Below, piece by piece: positions 8,947-19,489 of a stretch of DNA of 22,661 bases. The DNA lies in the NCBI GenBank assembly GCA_002104905.1, contig MCFE01000972.1, forward strand, positions 1 through 22,661, read 5' to 3'. The stretch's first letter is position 1, and every line of letters begins with the position of its first letter. The notes under the pieces are model-generated. The model was not told the DNA's origin, did not search any database, and saw only the letters and a program-made list of their open reading frames with translations. The DNA is from Basidiobolus meristosporus CBS 931.73 (Eukaryota > Basidiobolomycota > Basidiobolomycetes > Basidiobolales > Basidiobolaceae). The position numbers and the translations under genes were made by a program.

Positions 8947-11340
8947 ATGCCGCCAAATATTAAGCAAAGTTGTGTGGTTCCCAATCAAACCCCACCGCTG
9001 ACAGCAGCAGAAGAACAGTTGGACAACAGCCTGCTTTGACATTCTGTGCAACAAGCAGGGCTACAAACAAAAAAGGCCCTGTACACAGTGTGTCCACTGA
9101 AGGTAATATAGCAGACTCCTCAGGCTCTCAGTCAAGTAGGTAACTGGGAATCTCTGTGGAGCTGCAGGCTGACCATATTGCTAAGGCAGATGAGAATGTA
9201 GCAAAAGCAGTACCCTCAGTTGATGACCAGCAAGTGCCCATCATAACATCACCACCATATATATTAGCAAGTATGTTGTCAGCTCATACCAAAGTATTAA
9301 TGAGACAATTAGATGCAGCGGCTGATAGATAAATACAATGGCCCTGAGAAATCATGAAATAGGCCAGAAACAAGATGGGCAGATAAAAGATGTAGAGCTA
9401 TCAATATCCCAGGTAGAGAAAGCTGTATCTTTGCTGCAAAGAAGGAACTCAAGTAGCTCAATGTCACAGCCAAAAATTGAGCCATTTCACAATGTAACAG
9501 CAGAGGAGCACTATACAGTCTTTCAAGCGCTACAACAGTGCCTAAAGATCAAGCCCACAGAAAAACCTATTGTAGCATGGGTGGGAGAAAATGTAGTCTT
9601 GATACCTAAGCCTAAAATTCAAAAGACATTGAAGATCTATGAAGCAATTGAGTGCAATCATGAAAAGTGGGCTAATGTTCAAGAGGCTGTTAGAAGTCTA
9701 GCATGCCAAAACCTCCAGGCTGGCATACCATGGGACCATCAGGAACTCAAGGCCAATCAGAATGTGCTTGACTTACTGCATGAGCAGCTTCTTGGATTCA
9801 AACAAGCAAACAGATTTTGGGCCAGCATTAGTATGCTAAGAAATTATCTCAAGAAAGGTAGAAACTATCAAAGGCAGAAGAACATGGGTGCAATGGCTAA
9901 AAACTAGTGGCTTCCTCAAGAGCCTGTCACAAGCAGGGCCAAAAGCTCCAAACAAGCATCAGAGAGGCATCAGATATCTAGAAGAGTGCCATTAAGGGAG
10001 TAGCAGGCAGATACAGATGCACCAGAACAACATTTACCACGGAAAAAGTGTACTTCTACTAAAGAAGCACTCAGCCAAAGTAGCTGTGAAGGACCTGGCA
10101 GTAATATATACAAATGGCTACCTCAGGAGCCTGCCACAGCCTGGCCTAAGAGCTTAAAACAAGTGGAAAGAAGCATCAGGTTGCCTACAGAGTGCCAGCA
10201 AGGGACAAGCTGGCCAAAACAGATGCATCAGAGCAGCATTACCAAGGAGAAAACATAGTTTGATACAAGAAGCACTCAGACAAAGTAGCAGTGCAAGGCC
10301 TGGCAGTGACAGAGGAAAAGGTAAAGGGGAAACAGTGTACCCAAGCCAGAGACAGGGAAGTGTTAGAGAAAGCTGCAGTTCTTGGCAATTAACACCGTAA
10401 GCCCAGAATAGACTGAATCTCATCATAGCCAGGAAGATTTGCTAACAAGAAAACAACTGTTTTCACAAGAGTTAGAAGGGCAGCCAGTTGAGCTATAATC
10501 CAGTGAGGTGGATATGTTTGCAGAGAAAGGCAACCTTTCTACCACAGCCTTGATGTCCTCCATTGTTGGCAGTGTGGAGATCCCACTGACAGACAAAATA
10601 GCAATATTAAGAACTCAAAAGGTTATGGCAATACCTTTGGTGAAATCTTGGAACATTAATAGGCACACCAAGAGGTTGCAGCACTTATTCAAGAGCAGTG
10701 CTCAAAAAAGCGCACTTGAATATTGCAGGATTTATTGCAACAACTGGCAGATGAGGTACTAGACCTTGTAGTGCTGGTTGAAGGGCAAGACATATCAGAT
10801 TCAGTGAATGAACAATGGCATAAAGCGGTAGGGTTCCCATCAATGTTACAGAAACTGAGCATTACAGCAGAAGTACCTATTAAGTAGTGGATTTTAATGG
10901 AGTTACTTGTTGAGTGTGGGGTTATGCCTAATATTAGTGCAGGGTATAGGGACTTGTATAGGTCAATCCAGTTGGCAATTGAGGTTTAACCAAAGTTTCA
11001 ACAGAAATGAATCAATTTGTATGCACAAAGAATAAGAGAAATGGTTGAGTCAGGTAGCAAGGAGTGTGAAAAAAAGGCAATAGCCAATCAATGCTTACAA
11101 ATGTAGGAGGTGATAAAGTGTCTGGGATCAGCAAGTGAGAAAATTGGCAGAGAACCATTTACACGCCTCTGTTGTATTGTTGTAATGAAGAGTTTTGACT
11201 AAGTTTATTATCATGTTTGGGGTGCAATTATTTCTTGACAGTCTTTGCACAGTGTACTGATGGAATCAATACCTCTTAGTCATGGGACTCAGAATCTGTG
11301 ACAGCCTTTGGCAGGATCAGCACAATAATCTCTTATAGGG
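8947..11340 (+). pseudogene. Family 1 repeat, copy B (longest copy, unidentified protein)
   Basis: A possible start is the ATG at 8947 (MPPNIKQSCVVPNQTPPLTA), followed after a TGA and frame changes by readable blocks (VDDQQVPIITSPPYILASM near 9215). The best open frame is 9338-9907 (189 aa): a Gln/Ser-rich, probably coiled-coil start (IKDVELSISQVEKAVSLLQ), the conserved KPTEKPI / VVLIPKPK / KWANVQEAVRSLACQNLQ block, and ANRFWASISML. Next comes an internal tandem duplication (about 9898-10320), a linker, and the C-terminal module from about 10508 (NINRHTKRLQHLFKSSAQ). Homology with copy A extends to about 11340. At least six stops or shifts make it a pseudogene. Consensus length would be roughly 700-760 residues. 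No catalytic motif is recognised. Confidence 0.55.
9898..10320 (+). repeat. Internal tandem duplication in copy B (two units of about 210 bp)
   Basis: Unit 1 (about 9898-10111) and unit 2 (about 10112-10320) share, in the same order, the stretches CTCAAGAGCCTG / CTCAGGAGCCTG, AGAGTGCCA, CAGATGCA, a CATTTACC/CATTACC block, AAGAAGCACTCAG and AAAGTAGC. Each encodes a Ser/Arg/Gln-rich segment including a (K/Q)EALSQSS-type motif. Confidence 0.7.
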
Positions 11341-11429
11341 GTATCTCTCCCTTGGATTTATACACTACCACACCACTCAAAAAAGTGAAGCATATTGAGG
11401 CCATTAGAGTGCCATGCAATTCTTGTTAA

Positions 11430-11900
11430 ATCACAACTTAAATACCAAGTTTTTTATTTTATTTGGTAGTAAAATCAGCAAAGCACCTTGCAAATCTTGT
11501 GAAAAGATTTTGCAAACAGTCAATGATTTCAAGCTGCTGGCATCAAGATGGACTCATTGCAGGATCCTGATGGCTGATCTGGAGTGAATACACAGCAAGA
11601 ACAAATTATTTTTCATAGGATATGCTCTGTTCTTATTTGTTTTGCTTCCAAACTCAATGGTGTAGAAACTGACTCATACCCAGGAGACCCAGCATAACTC
11701 AGCAAAGTTGACCAAATATGAGTTGGTTGCTGTTGTGTCCAATCTAACTATGCATTACTTAACTGATTACATGCACATTGGGGCTGCTTAGCTTTGTGAT
11801 GCCAAAGAAATAGGTGTCTCCATGTGCATATCTGTTGTTGGTATTTTCCACTTCTTCCTGGCTGTCCTCCATGTGCAAACTCATCTCATCCACAACAGAC
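11430..11900. repeat. Second, rearranged copy of the 6.8-7.35 kb repeat
   Basis: Bases 11440-11610 resemble the reverse complement of 6790-6955 (about 70% by eye over 170 bp, with KLLA..., IL.ADL and IH.K conserved in translation). Bases 11735-11830 resemble 7250-7350 in direct orientation (for example the stretch GAGGCTGCTTAGCTT / GGGGCTGCTTAGCTT). The two blocks are thus inverted relative to each other between the two loci. No intact frame was found. Confidence 0.6.
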
Positions 11901-12404
11901 TTGAGGTAATATTCTGGATCAGATTGGGATACAGTTGTACTTCATATTTGACTTGTCTTCCTATCTCCCATTAAATCTGCTCCACAGGAAACTACAGACA
12001 GGTGAAGGAAGGCCTACTACTCTCCACACACTGAGTAAGATGAAGTATAGGAAGGAAGCAATAAAGGCAGAGAGCTTCATGTTTGCTTTATACCTGTAAT
12101 ACAGCTGCACAAATCCCACCACAAATTCCTTGCATAAAAGCTGCAGATGTGCCAAGTTGGTATTGGTGATCTACATATGTATAAATATTCCTATGATCTC
12201 AGCATAAAATACCCAATGCTTCAGATGTGCTTTTACTATAAGTGCTTCAGAAAGCTACTTGAATAAGTTCATATCAAGCTCATCCAGTCTGTGCATAGAT
12301 ATATTCACACTTGTATATGGAGCTTGATATGAGCTTGTAAGTAGTACTCTGGGTAGTGGATACTACGCCATATCTCTAACTCCTCCCTGACTCTGTATCC
12401 TATA
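11901..12404. other. No gene recognised between repeats
   Basis: Short frames exist on the minus strand (a 64-aa frame at 11961-12155 and an overlapping frame with EYYLKSVVDEMSLHMEDSQE near 11900), but neither matches a family I know. A hairpin lies at 12265-12336. Confidence 0.4.
12265..12336. repeat. Inverted repeat, 17-bp arms with one mismatch
   Basis: AAGTTCATATCAAGCTC at 12265-12281 pairs with GAGCTTGATATGAGCTT at 12320-12336 around a 38-nt loop; the inner 12 bp are perfect. Confidence 0.85.
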
Positions 12405-14038
12405 CAGAGACTGCATTATCTTTGCTGCACAGAGGGAACTAAGTAGGTCAATGCCACAGACTTATATTGAGCTATTTCTCAATATTACAGTTGTGGGACA
12501 TTGTAAAGTCTGCAAGGCACAACACAGCGGCCAAAGATAGGGCCCACAGAGAAACCGGCACAAAAAGGAGGGGGAGTGATTGTGATCTTTGTACCTAAGC
12601 CTAAAATTCAAAGGTCTTTCAAGATCCCCAAGGCCATTGAGTGCAACAATGCACAGTAAGCTAATACTCACAAGGCTGTAAGAAGTCTTACATGGCATCA
12701 TCTTGAGGCCAGAACACAATAGGACCATTAGAGACTTGAGTGTTATCCTGGATTCCAGTAAGCATGTGGATTATGGGCTAGCATTGGTGCTCAAAGTAAG
12801 TATCTCACAAGTAGCAGAAACTATTGAAAGCAGAAGAACAATGGTACTATGGCTAAAATCCAGCAGCTTCTTCACATGCAAGTCACAAGCAGAGCTGAAA
12901 GATCCAAATATGCAGCAAAGAGACCTCAGATAGCCAGAAGAGTGCCAGTTAGAGATGTACAGGAAGAAATAGATGCACCAGTGCAACATTTATCAAGCAG
13001 AAAATATAGTTCAATGCAGGATGCACTCAGTCAAAGTAGCAGTGAAAGACCTAGTAAAAATAAAAAACTGCATCATTTATGGGAACTTGTCACAAGCAGG
13101 GCTGAAAGCTTCAAACAAGCAGGTAAGAGACATTAGGTAGCCAGAAGAGTTCCTGTAAGGATATGCAGGTAAAAATGGAGGCATTATTGCAGCATTTATC
13201 AAGGAGAGAATGAATTATAGTACAACAAGCACTCAGTCAAAGTAGTAGTGGAAGACCTGAGAGTGATAAAGATGCAGGCAAAGGGAAATAAGTCAACCCA
13301 AACCAAAGACAGGGAAGTGGGGGAAAAAAGTGGCAGTTCTTGCTAGTTATTGTTATCAGCATAGAGCAGATTAAATCCCATAAAAACTAAGAAATATTAC
13401 CAACAAGGTACCAGCTATTTTGATAACAGTTGGATATGCAGCTGGCTTAGCAAGACCCCAGTAAGGTGGAGGAGTTTGTAGAGAAAGGCAATATGTCTAC
13501 CATAGTCTTCACATGCTGCATTATGGTCATAGTTGAGATCCCACAAACAAGCAAAACAGCAATGTCCAGAGCTCAAAACACTATCATAATGACTATAGTG
13601 ATACTTTGGAACATCAACAGGTTCACCTAGAGGTTGAAACAAATCTTCAAGAGCAGTGCTCTGGAAAATGCACTAGAATATTGCAAGGATTTACTGGAAA
13701 GACTAACAGATGGGGTGTTATAACTTGAAGTGCCAGCTGAATCACAGAAAATATGGGAACCAGTGAATGAGTAATGCCATAAAGCCGTAGGATTTTGGCC
13801 AATGTCAAGGAAAAAGGGTGCTAGAGCAGAAAAACCTATTAAATGGTGGATTCTAATATGTTATTTGTCAAGTGTAGGCCTGGGCTTTAGGTCAGTGTTG
13901 GTATAGAGACTTCCATAGGTTAGTACAAGTGGCAGTTGCGCTACAACAGTGCTTTCAACACAAATAAGCCAATTTGTGTGCACAGAAAGTGAGTACATAG
14001 CTTGAGTTAGTAGGTAAGGGATGTGAGAAAGAAGCAAT
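12405..14038 (+). pseudogene. Family 1 repeat, copy C
   Basis: Family similarity begins at about 12405-12418 (TTATCTTTGCTGCACAGAG, compare 9428) and runs through the conserved block, the tandem-repeat zone (about 12855-13275, again two units; ARRVPVRDVQEEIDAPVQHL and MQDALSQSSSERPSKN are readable at 12925-13060) and the C-terminal module (IFKSSALENALEYCKDLLER near 13645, IWEPVNE near 13755). It is broken by many stops and shifts. It stops abruptly at 14038, in the conserved KEAIA-type region, because a copia LTR is inserted there. Relative to copy B it lacks the first roughly 480 bp. Confidence 0.6.
12855..13275 (+). repeat. Internal tandem duplication in copy C (two units of about 210 bp)
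   Basis: Unit 1 (about 12855-13065) and unit 2 (about 13066-13275) both contain GTCACAAGCAG(A/G)GCTGAAAG, GATAGCCAGAAGAGT / GTAGCCAGAAGAGT, a CATTTATCAAG block and GCACTCAGTCAAAGTAG. The organisation matches the duplication in copy B. Confidence 0.75.
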
Positions 14039-14174
14039 TGTTGATATATTGATCTATTTAGTATCATTCTGCAGCTAAGAACTTACTTAACTACTGGGGA
14101 CTAGTCTTGGTCCCTGTGGGACAAACTTACAGCCCTAACTTTGGCACTTTCTCCAGATGTTCAATCCTATGATT
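14039..14174 (+). repeat. Copia-type LTR, plus orientation, left piece (interrupted)
   Basis: TGTTGATATATTGATC at 14039 begins a sequence that aligns with the reverse complement of the 19489-19350 LTR (shared CTATTTAGTATCATTC-type stretch, GCAGCTAA, ACTTTCTCCAGAT). Upstream it abuts family 1 copy C rather than a polypurine tract, so this is the outer end of a 5' or solo LTR. It is cut at 14174 by the gypsy element and continues for 8 bases at 19113-19120 (four of them the gypsy target duplication) before the minus-strand copia. The rest should lie beyond the right edge. Confidence 0.75.
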
Positions 14175-14542
14175 TGTTATGATCTGCCGCTTGAATGTTT
14201 AAGTTAGATCAGTTTTTAGTCAAATCAGTTAGTATATGTTTAGGTTATCAGTACATCAGTATTATCTATGAAATCAGTAGCATTAGTCAGCAAATGAATC
14301 AGCAGATCCTTATCAGACAGAAGTAGATATATTAAGTAGGATCTTATTGGGTGATGATGATGCAATCAAATGAGTCATCAGCCACAACCTACATTAGGAA
14401 ATACAATTAGTCAGCAATTGATCTGGCAAAATGTATATAAGGAGCTGCTGGAACCTCAATAAAAATCAGTTCAAGTTTTAGTGAATACAATACTAGCTAA
14501 ACTCCCTATTCCTCTACAACTCTTATACCAAGACTTGTAACA
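14175..14542 (+). repeat. Ty3/gypsy 5' LTR (368 bp)
   Basis: Starts TGTTATGATC and ends CTTGTAACA, giving a terminal inverted repeat TGTTA/TAACA. It should drive transcription of the element: a TATA box lies at 14434-14440 and AATAAA at 14458-14463, so U3 occupies roughly the first 285 bases. The same sequence is repeated at 18745-19112. Confidence 0.95.
14434..14463 (+). promoter_or_regulatory. LTR TATA box and polyadenylation signal
   Basis: TATATAA at 14434-14440 and AATAAA at 14458-14463, only 17 bases apart, the compact order usual in short LTRs. The 3' LTR carries the same pair at 19004-19010 and 19028-19033. Confidence 0.75.
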
Positions 14543-14543
14543 T

Positions 14544-14554
14544 TGGTAGCAGCG
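14544..14554 (+). promoter_or_regulatory. Primer-binding site, probably initiator-Met tRNA
   Basis: TGGTAGCAGCG begins two bases after the 5' LTR. TGGTAGC is complementary to a tRNA 3' end GCTACCA, as in yeast and animal initiator-Met tRNAs; the exact tRNA cannot be confirmed without the host's tRNA genes. Confidence 0.7.
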
Positions 14555-14600
14555 ATAACCAGAAACCTCCCTCCTGAAGAAAGAAGAAACCACCCTCAAG

Positions 14601-17600
14601 ATGTCGGACAATCAAGAATGGAAGAATGCCATGCAGCAAATCCTGGCCCAACAGCAACAGCTACTCCAGATCCTCAGCCAACAGCAACAAGGAATGACTA
14701 CCATGGCTCAGAGCCAGCAAAGCCCTGTCAAGAGCAACTTTAGTGTGAAGGTCAACCGGTACCATGGCAGAGTCAATGAAAACCTGGGAACTTGGCTCTT
14801 TCAGATTGAAGAAGCTTTTAAAGCTAAAGGAATTGCTCCAGAGAGCAAGTTGCATTATGCAGCTTCTTACCTGGCAGATGCAGCTTTACAGTGGTACCAC
14901 AACAAGATCAGGTCAGCTACTATGATGGGATGCTCTACAATCTCTACCTGGGATGAGTTTGTGTCGGAAATTCAGGATGCTTTTGAACCTCCACACCAGC
15001 AGACACTACTAAGAAGGAAGTTAAAGACACTCAGACAGAAAGGAATGGTGCAAGAATACATCTATGAGTACAGATGTCTACTTGGACAAATTGAAAGAAT
15101 GGACCCCTTGGATCAAGTTGAATACTTTATTGATGGGTTGAAAGAAAGAACTCGCAAGGAAGTCAATTACCAAAGACCTCAGACTATTGAAGAAGCCATC
15201 AAGATTGCCATTGACTATGACTCAGCTATGTTTGGAGTTGGGAAGCCTACAGTGACTAGTCAGAAAGGCTATAATCATTATGAAAGAAGACAATCAGAAG
15301 CAGTACCAATGGAAATAGACGCTATGCAGAAGAATCCCTCCTCAGAAGAATGCAAGAAGAGAGGACTTTGCTTCAATTGCCACCAGCAGGGACATATTGC
15401 AAAGTACTGCCCTCAGAGAAGAAATGGACACCAGCCAACAAGAACCTTCAACCATATTGAGTCCCATGAACACAGTAATGTGGAAGATGAGCTTGAAGAA
15501 GACTCGGAACTCACCTTCCATATGACAGAAGAGTACTTGTCCCAAATGACTTCAAACTCAGGGAAGTTATTGTACCTGAATGGAGCAATCAATGGAGTAC
15601 CTGCCAAGATCATGATTGACTCAGGAGCATCGCATGAGTACATGTCAGAGCAATTTGCTTTGAAAGCTGGAATCAATTCGGAACCTACCAAATCAACTTC
15701 AGTCTCCACAGCTGATGGGAACTCCCACATAATCAACCGTATTACCCAGCCAGTAAGAATGAAGATCAATGACTATGAAGAAGACCTACAGGCTTATATA
15801 TTTGGGAACTGCAAGTTTGACCTTGTACTTGGGAAAACCTGGCTATTTTGTCGTAATCCATCAATCAACTGGAGAACCCATGCTACTCAGATCCAAAAAG
15901 ACAACAAGACCTATGAGCTATTACCTGCCAGGCTGGATTTCAACTTGGTCAATTCCAGTGTGTGTGAGACAAGTGAACTTAGCAAGACCCAGTTCTGTAG
16001 AGCACTTAGAAAAGGTACCCAGATGTTCCTCATGGCGGTATTACAGGAGGATTCCTCTATCCCAGCACCCCAGCAGGTCCAGACTCTCTTGAAGAAATAT
16101 TCAGACGTGTTTCCAGATGAGCTTGTAAGCCTACCACCAGTCAGAGACGTGGATCATGCCATGGACACAGGAGATAGCCCTCCAGTGAGCAAGACACCTT
16201 ACAGAATGAGTCCATTGGAATTGGAGGAAATGAAGAAACAAATTGATCAGCTATTGGAGCAAGGATACATCAGGCCCAGCAAGTCACCTTGGGGAGCACC
16301 AGTGCTTTTTGTGAAAAAGAAGGATGGAACACTTAGGATGTGCATTGACTACAGAGCCCTGAACTCAGTTACCGTCAAGAATAAGTACCCCATACCTCGG
16401 ATTGATGAGCTTTTGGACCAACTTAATGGAGCCACTATTTTCAGCAAGATCGACCTCATGTCAGGATACAACCAGATTAGGGTGAAACCAGAAGATATCC
16501 CTAAGACAGCATTCAGGACCAGATATGGACATTACGAGTACTTAGTCATGAGTTTTGGCCTCACTAATGCCCCTGCAACATTCATGACGCTGATGCAGAC
16601 TGTCTTTCAGGAGTACTTAGACAAGTTTGTGATAATCTACCTGGATGACATATTGATATACAGCAAGACAGAAAAGGATCACATGGTGCACATTGAAAAG
16701 GTCTTGAAGAAACTAAGAGAGAACAAGCTATACGGCAAGCTAGCCAAGTGTGAATTCTTCAAGGAACACGTAGAATATCTGGGACACATAGTGACTAGCA
16801 CAGGAGTAACCTTAGACCCCAAGAAGGTGGAAGTAATCAAGAATTTGAAGCAGCCCCATAGCATATCAGAACTCAGATCCTTCCTTGGAATGGTTTCCTA
16901 TTATCGGAGATTTGTCAAGTCATTTGCAAGTATTGCAGCCCCTTTAACTGATATCCTCAAGAAAGACAATACCTACAAGTGGGACATAGCTTGTGAGACT
17001 GCCTTCCAGACACTAAAGAATGAACTTGCTAAGCTGCCAAGCTTAAGAATACCAGACTTCAGAAAAGAGTTCACTCTGTGCACAGATGCTTCAGATTATG
17101 CAATTGGTGGAGTGCTGAGCCAAGAACACGAGGGAAAGGACTACCCTGTTGCCTTTGAATCCAAGAAACTGAACTCAGCAGAACAAAACTATCCAGTTCA
17201 TGAGAAGGAGATGCTTGCTATAATACACTGTTTGAAGACATGGAGATGCTATATTGAAGGAGTCAAATGCACTGTGAAGACTGATCATGCCTCCCTCAAG
17301 TATATATTTACTCAGAAGGTACTCTCTAGAAGAATGACAAGATGGAGTGAATACATTCAGCAATTTGACCTGGAGATTGTCTACTGTCCTGGAAAAAACA
17401 ACACGGTTGCTGATGCCTTATCAAGATTAGATCAAGTTGCACAACTCAACTTGGTGCATGAATCAGATTGGCCTAGCCTATTACCAAAGTACTTGGAGGA
17501 CCAAGCCATTCCTAATGAGGTGGATGAAGATATCAAGAAGATAATCCGTGATGAGGCCAGCAAATTTGTTGTACAGAATGAAACACTCTACCAAATTGTT

Positions 17601-18734
17601 GATGGAAGCCCTATTGCCTATTGTCCTTATGTTGCTCGCCTGGATTTAATACATAAGCTACACAATGGATATGGACATCTTGGGATTGAAGGAACCTATA
17701 GCCTTGTAAAAGCCAGAGCATGGTGGCCCAGAATGAAACAAGACATTGAGAAGCTAGTAAAAACATGCCCAAACTGCCAAATCAATCAAGGCCAGCCACA
17801 AAGAATTGCCGAACTCTTCCCTTTGGAGCCTGTAAGACCATTTGAGAGATGGGGAATTGACTTTATTGGAAGACTGCCAACTACCAGGAAATGCAACCGT
17901 TGGATCCTAGTAGCAATTGACCATGCCACTAAATGACCAGTTGCTAAAGCTGTACCAATAGCCAGTGAACAAGAAGTTGCAAGTTTCATTTACCATGAGA
18001 TCCTGATGAAGTTTGGATGCCCTGTGGAGATCTTATCCGATAGAGGTGCAAACTTTATGGCAAAGACATTAGAGGCTTACCTGGAAATGCAGCAGATCAG
18101 ACACTTGAAAACCTCGGCATATCACCCCAGAACTAATGGAGTCACTGAGCGGTTTAATGGATTATTTGGAAAAATGCTGACCAAGTATGCAAATGGAGTT
18201 GTCAGTAGATGGGATGAGTATATAGACCAAGCACTCTTTGCATGCAGAGTCAGAGTACACAACACCACCCAGCAATCACCATTTTACTTAGTTTATGGAT
18301 GTGAACCAAGGATTCCAGGAGATCTCACACAACCAAAGCTTACAGACACCTTAGAAGATGAACTCAGTCAGCCAAGTAGACACCAGCAACTGGAACAAAG
18401 ACGTCAAGAGGCACAGACCAAAGTATCTCAAAGTGCAGAAAAGATGAAGCAGAGATTTGATAAGACTATAGCACCAGAAGCATTGACAGTTGGGAACTTT
18501 GTATTGCTAAGAAACAACACTCGGAAGAAGTTTGAGCCACAATGGACAGGACCATTCAAGATCATCAGAGAATGTCCATTTGCAACTTACCAACTGGTGG
18601 ACAAACAAGGCAATATCCGGGAAGACTTAGTGCATAGGGACAGACTCAAGCTTGCAAGACTTGCTGATAATACTGAACCATCAAGATATTGGTATCACAA
18701 GAAAAGAGATTCAGGAGAACCCTCTCAACTTTAG
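14601..18734 (+). pseudogene. gag-pol: Ty3/gypsy gag-pol polyprotein, one in-frame TGA
   Basis: A single 1,378-codon frame encodes the capsid and all enzymes needed to copy and integrate the element. In order: a Gln-rich N-terminus (QQQQ runs, residues 17-30), a gag capsid domain (about 50-210), a CCHC knuckle (C257, C260, H265, C270), an aspartic protease DSGAS (340-344), reverse transcriptase (about 540-735, YLDD 680-683), RNase H (about 824-945, first Asp 829), integrase zinc finger (H1021, H1026, C1056, C1059), catalytic D1087, D1147, E1183 (DD35E), and a GPY/F-type WTGPF at 1315-1319. Gag and pol are fused without a frameshift. The ATG at 14601 is the first in frame, with A at -3. Codon 1112 is TGA (17934-17936), between the first two integrase acidic residues; as read, translation stops there. 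Confidence 0.93.
17934..17936 (+). other. In-frame TGA inside the integrase core
   Basis: The frame reads DHATK-stop-PVAKAVP and continues open for 266 codons to 18734. The position usually holds Trp in related integrases, so a TGG to TGA (G to A) change is the simplest origin. The following base is C, the context regarded as leakiest for UGA. Confidence 0.9.
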
Positions 18735-18744
18735 TAGGGGAGAA
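18733..18744 (+). promoter_or_regulatory. Polypurine tract
   Basis: The purine-rich AGTAGGGGAGAA lies directly against the 3' LTR and overlaps the gag-pol stop codon by two bases. It would prime plus-strand DNA synthesis. Confidence 0.85.
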
Positions 18745-19112
18745 TGTTATGATCTGCCGCTTGAATGTTTAAGTTAGATCAGTTTTTAGTCAAATCAGTT
18801 AGTATATGTTTAGGTTATCAGTACATCAGTATTATCTATGAAATCAGTAGCATTAGTCAGCAAATGAATCAGCAGATCCTTATCAGACAGAAGTAGATAT
18901 ATTAAGTAGGATCTTATTGGGTGATGATGATGCAATCAAATGAGTCATCAGCCACAACCTACATTAGGAAATACAATTAGTCAGCAATTGATCTGGCAAA
19001 ATGTATATAAGGAGCTGCTGGAACCTCAATAAAAATCAGTTCAAGTTTTAGTGAATACAATACTAGCTAAACTCCCTATTCCTCTACAACTCTTATACCA
19101 AGACTTGTAACA
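18745..19112 (+). repeat. Ty3/gypsy 3' LTR (368 bp)
   Basis: No difference from the 5' LTR was seen over the full 368 bases. It is followed by the GATT target duplication (19113-19116). Confidence 0.95.
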
Positions 19113-19120
19113 GATTATTC
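19113..19120 (+). repeat. Residual plus-orientation copia LTR between two insertions
   Basis: GATTATTC continues the 14039-14174 LTR: the facing minus-strand LTR has CTTATGATTATTCCCC at the equivalent place. GATT is the gypsy target duplication; TATTC (19116-19120) is the likely 5-bp duplication of the minus-strand copia, whose other copy would be off the right edge. Confidence 0.65.
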
Positions 19121-19489
19121 TGTTGCAATTTAAGAAGTGATTTGGATATAAGGAACTTATCAAGAAATAGTGATAATAGTTGAACTGTTGTTTATTCATA
19201 AAGAAGCTCAGTATTTATACCTTTGTAGAAGTAATACAGCTGCAACACTAAGTAGGGAGGGTTTCTCAATATTCAGGAGCATTCTGTAACAGTTTCAGGG
19301 TTAGTACATAATGTTTGGTAATAGTGCTAATTTGATCCTGACTATAGGGGAATAATCATAAGATCATATATCTGGAGAAAGTGGCAAAGTTAAGGCAGTA
19401 AATGAGTCATACAGTGACTAAGACTAGCCTAGGATTGTTAAGTAAATTTTTAGCTGCTGAATGATACCAAATAGTCCAATATTTCAACA
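19121..19489 (-). repeat. Ty1/copia 3' LTR (369 bp)
   Basis: On the minus strand it starts TGTTGAAATATT at 19489 and ends TTGCAACA at 19121, with a terminal inverted repeat TGTTG/CAACA. It has TATAAATAC (19211-19219, minus) and AATAAA (19191-19196, minus). The pol stop codon overlaps its first bases (TGA at 19486-19484). Confidence 0.88.

Larger units (their letters stand above)
14175..19112 (+). mobile_element. Complete Ty3/gypsy LTR retrotransposon (4,938 bp)
   Basis: Two direct 368-bp LTRs, TG...CA ends, a PBS after the 5' LTR, a PPT before the 3' LTR, one gag-pol frame and a 4-bp duplication GATT (14171-14174 and 19113-19116). The LTRs appear identical on reading through both, which indicates a very recent insertion. 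Domain order protease, RT, RNase H, integrase defines the Ty3/gypsy (Metaviridae) type. There is no chromodomain after the integrase and no envelope-like frame. The only coding defect seen is one TGA. Confidence 0.95.

Noticed and set aside
12462-12728. 88-aa minus-strand frame with hydrophobic stretches
   Set aside because: Antisense to the conserved family 1 block in copy C, which is supported on the plus strand by three copies.
14543-14743. 66-aa frame overlapping the start of gag
   Set aside because: It lies in another frame across the PBS leader and the Gln-rich gag start and has no independent features; it is a shadow of gag.
15413-15769. 118-aa minus-strand frame inside gypsy gag-protease
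   Set aside because: Antisense to a conserved coding region; composition reflects the complement of Glu/Ser codons.
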